Below are positions 5,588-8,916 of a stretch of 8,916 bases of DNA, one piece after another. Position numbers and translations under genes: made by a program. The notes beneath the pieces are model-generated. The model ran no database searches and was not told the origin of the DNA. It saw nothing but the letters and a program-made list of their open reading frames with translations. Positions within the stretch are counted from its first letter, which is position 1, and every line of letters begins with the position of its first letter. Origin of the DNA: an uncultured Kouleothrix sp. (GTDB lineage: Bacteria > Chloroflexota > Chloroflexia > Chloroflexales > Roseiflexaceae); contig CALLYN010000811.1 in assembly GCA_937858455.1 (NCBI GenBank), positions 1 through 8,916 on the forward strand, given 5' to 3'.

Positions 5588-7498
5588 GTGAAGCCTAAAC
5601 TCCGTGTACTGCTGGTGCAGCTACCCGTTCCAAACAACCCAGGCTTGAATACGCCGCTGGCGGCGGGCTACCTCAAGGCGTTCGCCTACGCGCAAGGCCT
5701 GGGCAGCCGGTTCGAGATCGAGCTGCTGCCGCGCGCCCTGGCCGACCACGCCGGCGACGCGCTGCTAGAGGACGCAATCGCCGCGCGCGAGCCCGATATC
5801 GTCGGGGTGTCGCTGTATACCTGGAACAGCGAGCGCAGCCTGGGCATCATCGAGCGCGTCAAGCGGCGCCTGCCGAGCGTACGCGTGGTGGTCGGCGGGC
5901 CCGAGGTGCAAAACGATAACCGCTGGGTGCTCGAGCACCCCGCAGTCGACGTGGCGGTGATCGGCGAGGGCGAGCAAACGTTCGCCGAGCTGCTGCGCCA
6001 CTGGGGCGACGACGGCGGCCCATTCATCCCGCTGGTAGGCGCCGCCGAAAGCCCGCTGGCGGCAATTCACGGCATCGCGTACCGCTGGCACGGCGCTACG
6101 CACTTCACCGCCGAGCGCGCGGCGCTGAGCGACCTGGCGGCTATACCCTCGCCATACCTTGCCGGCTACCTGGGCCTCCCGCGCGACGGCACGCTGATGA
6201 TCGAGATATCGCGCTGGTGTCCGTACGCCTGCAGCTTCTGCCTGTATGGTAGAAACATGGGCCCGCGGCTCGGCAGCCGCTACTTTGGCCTGGAGCGCGT
6301 GCTCGCCGAGATCGCCTGGGGGCGCGAGCAGGGTATCCGGCGCGTACATTTCGTCGAAGCCAACCTCAACCTTGTGCCGCTGTTCTGGCCGCTGATGCGC
6401 GCGCTCGCCGAGCTCAACCGCGACCGCCAGATGACCTTCTACGCCGAGCTGCGCGGCGAGCACCTGACCGACGAAGTGGTTGCGGCGCTCGACCGGGCCA
6501 ATGTGCGCTATGTCGAAGTCGGCCTGCAGACGGCGAATCTCGCCGCGCTGAAGGCCAGCCACCGGCGCACCGACCTGCAAAAATGGGCGGCCGGCACCCG
6601 CCGGCTGTACGAGCACGGCATCGAGGTGTACCTCGACGTCATCCTTGGCCTGCCTGCCGACGACGCGGCCGGCGTCGCCGAGACGCTCGATTTCATCAGG
6701 CGCGAGGCGCTCGGCACCTACGATATCTTCACGCTGCAGGTGCTGCCCGGCACTGCGGTGCGCCAGGCATCCGCCGAGTATGGGCTGCGCTTCCAGGATC
6801 GGCCGCCCTACTACGTGCTGGCGACAAGCACGTTCGGCTTCGGCGACCTGCGGCGGCTGCGCCGGCAGCTCAAGCACGGCGCCAACCTGCCACCCGACGC
6901 GGTGGAGGGCATGCCCGAGCCACGCCACGACGCGCTTGTGCGGCGCCAGGAGCCGGCCGCCGACAGCCCCACCTCTCAGATCTGGCTGTGCCCGCCCGCG
7001 CCTCACGGCGGCCAGCTGATCCATCGGCTTGCGGCACACGTCGACGTGGTGCTGCGCGCCGCTGATCGCGCCGCGCACACGCCACTCCTGGCGGCCGCGA
7101 TCGTGGCCAACCCATTTTCGGTATTCGACGTGTATATTCACTATGATGCAGAAACGCCACTCAACGCGCCCGAGCAGCTGCGGCAGTGGCGCGCGGCATT
7201 GCCATTTCAGGCCAGCTACCTCGACCGGGTGGCGGTGTACAGCGGCGGCGACGCGGCTGCAGCATACGCCCGCGTAAGCCCAAGGCTCTGGCTGGTGCTG
7301 CCCTGGTCGGCGCAGGCCGAGCCGGCCGCATATGCCAGCGTCGCCGAGATCATCTGGCAGTACACTCTGGCCGAGGGCGAAGAGCCGCCGCTTGGCGCGT
7401 GGGCCGCGGCCGGCGGCGCGGGCGTGTGGCTACCCGGCGGCACGGCGCTCGATCGCGCATCGTGGGGCATCCTCGGCGGCGTGCCGATCTGGGGCTAG
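5588..7498 (+). CDS. B12-binding-domain radical SAM protein with uncharacterised C-terminal extension
   Basis: A 636-residue protein. Residues 1-150 form a cobalamin-binding-like Rossmann domain with VVVGGPEV (about 100-107) and the typical GEGE (126-129); no DxHxxG motif is present, as usual in this class. The radical SAM domain follows with the cluster motif CPYACSFC (C211, C215, C218) and later EVGLQTA and VILGLPADD stretches of the TIM barrel. Class B radical SAM enzymes with this order often methylate unreactive carbons or build natural products and lipids; substrate is unknown. About 180 C-terminal residues (455-636), rich in Ala, Trp and Pro, match no domain I can name; DUF4080-type tails are possible. 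GTG 5588 is chosen because GGGGG ends seven bases before it and the promoter lies just upstream; ATG 5558 is inside the -10 element. The kinase gene ends 51 bp upstream. Confidence 0.93.
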   Translation: MKPKLRVLLVQLPVPNNPGLNTPLAAGYLKAFAYAQGLGSRFEIELLPRALADHAGDALLEDAIAAREPDIVGVSLYTWNSERSLGIIERVKRRLPSVRVVVGGPEVQNDNRWVLEHPAVDVAVIGEGEQTFAELLRHWGDDGGPFIPLVGAAESPLAAIHGIAYRWHGATHFTAERAALSDLAAIPSPYLAGYLGLPRDGTLMIEISRWCPYACSFCLYGRNMGPRLGSRYFGLERVLAEIAWGREQGIRRVHFVEANLNLVPLFWPLMRALAELNRDRQMTFYAELRGEHLTDEVVAALDRANVRYVEVGLQTANLAALKASHRRTDLQKWAAGTRRLYEHGIEVYLDVILGLPADDAAGVAETLDFIRREALGTYDIFTLQVLPGTAVRQASAEYGLRFQDRPPYYVLATSTFGFGDLRRLRRQLKHGANLPPDAVEGMPEPRHDALVRRQEPAADSPTSQIWLCPPAPHGGQLIHRLAAHVDVVLRAADRAAHTPLLAAAIVANPFSVFDVYIHYDAETPLNAPEQLRQWRAALPFQASYLDRVAVYSGGDAAAAYARVSPRLWLVLPWSAQAEPAAYASVAEIIWQYTLAEGEEPPLGAWAAAGGAGVWLPGGTALDRASWGILGGVPIWG

Positions 7499-7532
7499 GA
7501 TCAATCCCTTTTACGGTGGGCATAAGGCGCTT

Positions 7533-7594
7533 GCCACAAAGACACACAGTCGCGAATGCGCGCTGCAGCCGCATAATCTTTGCGTGTTTGTGGC
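7533..7594. repeat. Imperfect inverted repeat downstream of the radical SAM gene
   Basis: Arms 7533-7549 and 7578-7594 match at 14 of 17 positions (GCCACAAAGACACACAG against the complement of CTTTGCGTGTTTGTGGC), around a 28-base GC-rich loop. It begins 35 bp past the radical SAM stop and could stabilise or end that mRNA, though no U tail follows. It abuts the next repeat element. Confidence 0.5.
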
Positions 7595-7595
7595 T

Positions 7596-7718
7596 TAGGA
7601 TTTACGCAGTTGCCTTGTTCGGCTCCCTCGATCGGGCGCTTTGCCTGCGGCAGCGTTGTGTGCGGTTTTCCGCGCTCCGCTCTGCCTTCGGCAGTGTGCA
7701 CGAACTGCGTAAGACCTA
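7596..7718. mobile_element. Inverted-repeat-bounded noncoding element (MITE-like), contains repeat copy B
   Basis: Terminal arms 7596-7611 and 7703-7718 match at 14 of 16 positions, including a perfect 10-mer TTACGCAGTT/AACTGCGTAA. The 123-bp element encloses copy B of the dispersed repeat (7606-7618 and 7658-7680) and a CTGCC-TTC-GGCAG hairpin (7682-7694). There is no coding frame of note and no obvious target-site duplication, so mobility is only inferred. Confidence 0.4.
7606..7680. repeat. Dispersed noncoding repeat, copy B
   Basis: The 13-mer GCAGTTGCCTTGT (7606-7618) and the block at 7658-7680 match copy A at 1164-1176 and 1240-1263; the second block has one T fewer. The sequence between differs in length and content. 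Unlike copy A, the second block has no complementary right arm here. Confidence 0.6.
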
Positions 7719-7743
7719 GTGGCTATCTGAAACATATTGGGGC

Positions 7744-7749
7744 TAGAAT
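7744..7749 (+). promoter_or_regulatory. -10 element of the acetyltransferase gene
   Basis: TAGAAT, preceded by GGC instead of TGC, matches TATAAT at five of six positions. Transcription would begin near 7756, only about three bases before ATG 7759, so the mRNA may be nearly leaderless; GAGG at 7751-7754 would then lie outside the transcript. Confidence 0.4.
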
Positions 7750-7758
7750 AGAGGCTCG

Positions 7759-8382
7759 ATGTCAGGCGCGCGGCCCATCCTCATAGCCATACCCGATACA
7801 TTTTCCGGCCCGCGCGTGGCGGCCCGATGCTACGCCGAGGCCGATGCCGGCGCGCTCCTCGCGCTGGTAAACGCGGCGCTGCCCGCGCTAAGCGCCTGGC
7901 TGCCAGGGTTTGCGCGCCCGTGGGCGCTCGACGACGCGCACAGCCATATTCGGCACAGCCAGGCGCGCTGGGCGCTGCGCGAGGCGTTCCAATGCGGCCT
8001 GTTCCTGCGCGAAACCGGCGCGCTGATCGGCGACATGCGCCTGCGCCCCACCGACTGGTCGATCCCGGCGTTTGATATAGCTTACTGGCTGGAGCCTTCC
8101 GCCCAGGGCCAGGGCTATGCCAGCGAAGCCGTGCGGTTGGCCACGCGCGTAGCATTCGAACAGCTTGACGCGCAGCGCGTGGCGATCTGCTGCGAGCCAC
8201 GCAACACCCGCAGCCGCGGCGTCGCCGAGCGGCTGGGCTATCTCTACGAGGGCTGCCTGCGCAACCAGGCGCGCGCCGCCGACGGCGGGCTAGCCGATTT
8301 GCTGGTGTTCGCCCTGACGCCGGCCGACTACCGGCGCGCCAGCGCCAGCTGGCCCGATGCCGAGCCACCAGCGCGTGAGTAA
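7759..8382 (+). CDS. GNAT N-acetyltransferase, RimJ/RimL type
   Basis: A 207-residue cytoplasmic acetyltransferase that should move an acetyl group from acetyl-CoA to an amine. The acetyl-CoA pyrophosphate-binding loop (motif A) is clear as QGQGYASEA (116-124), preceded by the beta strand FDIAYWLEP, and followed by a helix and the NTRSRGVAERLGY stretch typical of the RimJ/RimL branch, then YEGCLR. That branch acetylates ribosomal protein N-termini, antibiotics or small amines; the substrate here cannot be told. ATG 7759 is the first in-frame start, with GAGG four bases upstream. It is a single-gene unit, 260 bp from the radical SAM gene and convergent with groL. Confidence 0.92.
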   Translation: MSGARPILIAIPDTFSGPRVAARCYAEADAGALLALVNAALPALSAWLPGFARPWALDDAHSHIRHSQARWALREAFQCGLFLRETGALIGDMRLRPTDWSIPAFDIAYWLEPSAQGQGYASEAVRLATRVAFEQLDAQRVAICCEPRNTRSRGVAERLGYLYEGCLRNQARAADGGLADLLVFALTPADYRRASASWPDAEPPARE

Positions 8383-8408
8383 CCTACACGGTATACCAGA
8401 CGCAGAAA

Positions 8409-8428
8409 CGGCTGCCTTTCGGCAGCCG
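8409..8428. terminator. Hairpin after the acetyltransferase gene
   Basis: A perfect 8-bp GC-rich stem (8409-8416 with 8421-8428) closes a tetraloop, 26 bp past the acetyltransferase stop. On the plus strand it is followed by a G-rich run, not U. On the minus strand the loop reads GAAA and a short TTTCTG follows. It may act as an mRNA 3' end; it is not a textbook terminator. Confidence 0.4.
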
Positions 8429-8632
8429 GGGGAAGAGTGAGGGCGACGTGCAGATATTGGAGGCCTTTATCAGCTCGTCAATGACCGTCGCAATCATTAA
8501 CTTGTTCTGTCGCTATTAAAGCACAATGCGTGCCACGGCACATCGTCGGCGCGAACGATCCGGTGCTACGCCGGTGGACGTAGAGAGCCTACGCCTTTGG
8601 GCGCGGCCGGTGTGGTTGCGCTCCAACAACAA

Positions 8633-8666
8633 GCCAGGGGCGCCGCTCGCGAGCGGCGCCCCTGGC
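8633..8666 (-). terminator. groL rho-independent terminator
   Basis: A perfect 34-bp palindrome gives a stem of up to about 15 bp with a CG-rich tip, starting about 22 bp past the groL stop on the minus strand. It is followed there by TTGTTGTT, a T-rich tail. Position, stem strength and tail fit an intrinsic terminator for groL. Confidence 0.75.
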
Positions 8667-8687
8667 AGTTAGGTTCGCTGAGCGATC

Positions 8688-8916
8688 CTAGAAGTCCATC
8701 CCGCCGCCGCCCGGCATCGGCGGGGCCGGCTTATCCTCAGGGATGTCCGTGATCAGCGCCTCGGTGGTGAGCAGCAGGCCCGCGATCGAAACCGCGTTCT
8801 GCACGGCGCTGCGCGTCACCTTCACCGGGTCGACCACGCCCTGCTCCAGCATGCTGCCGAACTCGCCGGTCAGCACGTTGTAGCCGTAGCTCGTGTCGCC
8901 CTTCTCCTTCTGGTGG
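8688..8916 (-). CDS. groL: Chaperonin GroEL, C-terminal part (N-terminus beyond window)
   Basis: About 75 C-terminal residues of the 60-kDa chaperonin, read on the minus strand and entering from the right edge. The sequence [18 protein letters not shown], then [29 protein letters not shown] matches the conserved end of the GroEL equatorial domain, which helps form the ATP pocket and ring contacts. The protein ends with [10 protein letters not shown], the usual Gly/Met-rich disordered tail facing the folding cavity, here short, with a single GGGGM run. GroEL with GroES folds proteins in an ATP-driven cage in the cytoplasm. The start and any groES gene are outside the window. A strong hairpin terminator follows the stop. 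Confidence 0.97.
   Translation of the reverse strand, partial: HQKEKGDTSYGYNVLTGEFGSMLEQGVVDPVKVTRSAVQNAVSIAGLLLTTEALITDIPEDKPAPPMPGGGGMDF

Larger units (their letters stand above)
8383..8687. other. Noncoding region between the acetyltransferase and groL
   Basis: About 305 bp without a convincing gene. It holds a hairpin at 8409-8428, an AT-richer stretch near 8450-8530, a small CGTAG/CTACG stem (8579-8593) and the groL terminator at 8633-8666. I see nothing else I can support in it. Confidence 0.6.

Noticed and set aside
5765..7141. Very long minus-strand frame (458 codons) inside the radical SAM gene
   Set aside because: Mirror frame of a gene with strong family motifs; low-complexity composition typical of GC-rich shadows.
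7186..7719. Plus-strand frame running from the radical SAM gene through the repeat element
   Set aside because: Starts out of frame inside the radical SAM gene and runs through noncoding repeats; no motif.
8430..8512. Short open frame ending at TAA near 8512 in an AT-richer stretch
   Set aside because: No ribosome binding site, only 13 codons from its ATG, and no recognisable product; could be chance.
1..8916. CRISPR array, rRNA, transposase or toxin-antitoxin genes
   Set aside because: Looked for regularly spaced repeats, conserved rRNA words and typical small gene pairs; none seen.

Overview
The window is GC-rich (codon third positions mostly G or C) and carries the C-terminus of GroEL, a 7TM histidine kinase, a B12-type radical SAM protein and an unusual sigma-70-like protein. 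Codon usage and the style of these proteins suggest a filamentous Chloroflexota bacterium (Chloroflexales/Roseiflexaceae-like). That placement is inferred from reading and was not tested by search.

Layout. (1) 1-1030, minus strand: a two-gene cluster of a small 4-TM DMT/SMR-type transporter and, 19 bp downstream, the N-terminal 213 residues of a larger membrane protein that runs off the left edge. (2) 1031-1366: the transporter's promoter and hairpin-rich leader, then noncoding hairpins including one copy (A) of a dispersed repeat. (3) 1367-2122, minus strand: a small sigma-factor-like protein with a strong ribosome binding site. (4) 2123-2620: a divergent control region with an extended -10 promoter for the sigma-like gene, four direct repeats at exact 11-bp spacing just upstream of it, and a separate extended -10 promoter with an overlapping palindrome that would give the next gene a leader of about 240 nt. 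(5) 2621-7498, plus strand: inositol-monophosphatase-family protein, histidine kinase, and B12-binding radical SAM protein, spaced 18 and 51 bp apart; the third gene also has its own promoter. (6) 7499-7758: noncoding, with an imperfect inverted repeat, an inverted-repeat-bounded element and copy B of the dispersed repeat. (7) 7759-8382: a RimJ/RimL-type GNAT acetyltransferase. (8) 8383-8687: noncoding, ending in a 34-bp perfect palindrome, the likely terminator of groL, whose last ~75 codons end the window on the minus strand.

How it works together. The genes are mostly ordinary families. The phosphatase-kinase-radical SAM trio may be co-transcribed, but no shared pathway is evident from sequence. 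The most distinctive content is regulatory: a shared promoter word TGCTA(N3)T at four starts, phased 11-bp repeats placed as an OmpR/PhoB-type activator site would be, long structured leaders, and a family of noncoding hairpin repeats. I see no CRISPR array, rRNA, tRNA, transposase or convincing new multi-gene system.
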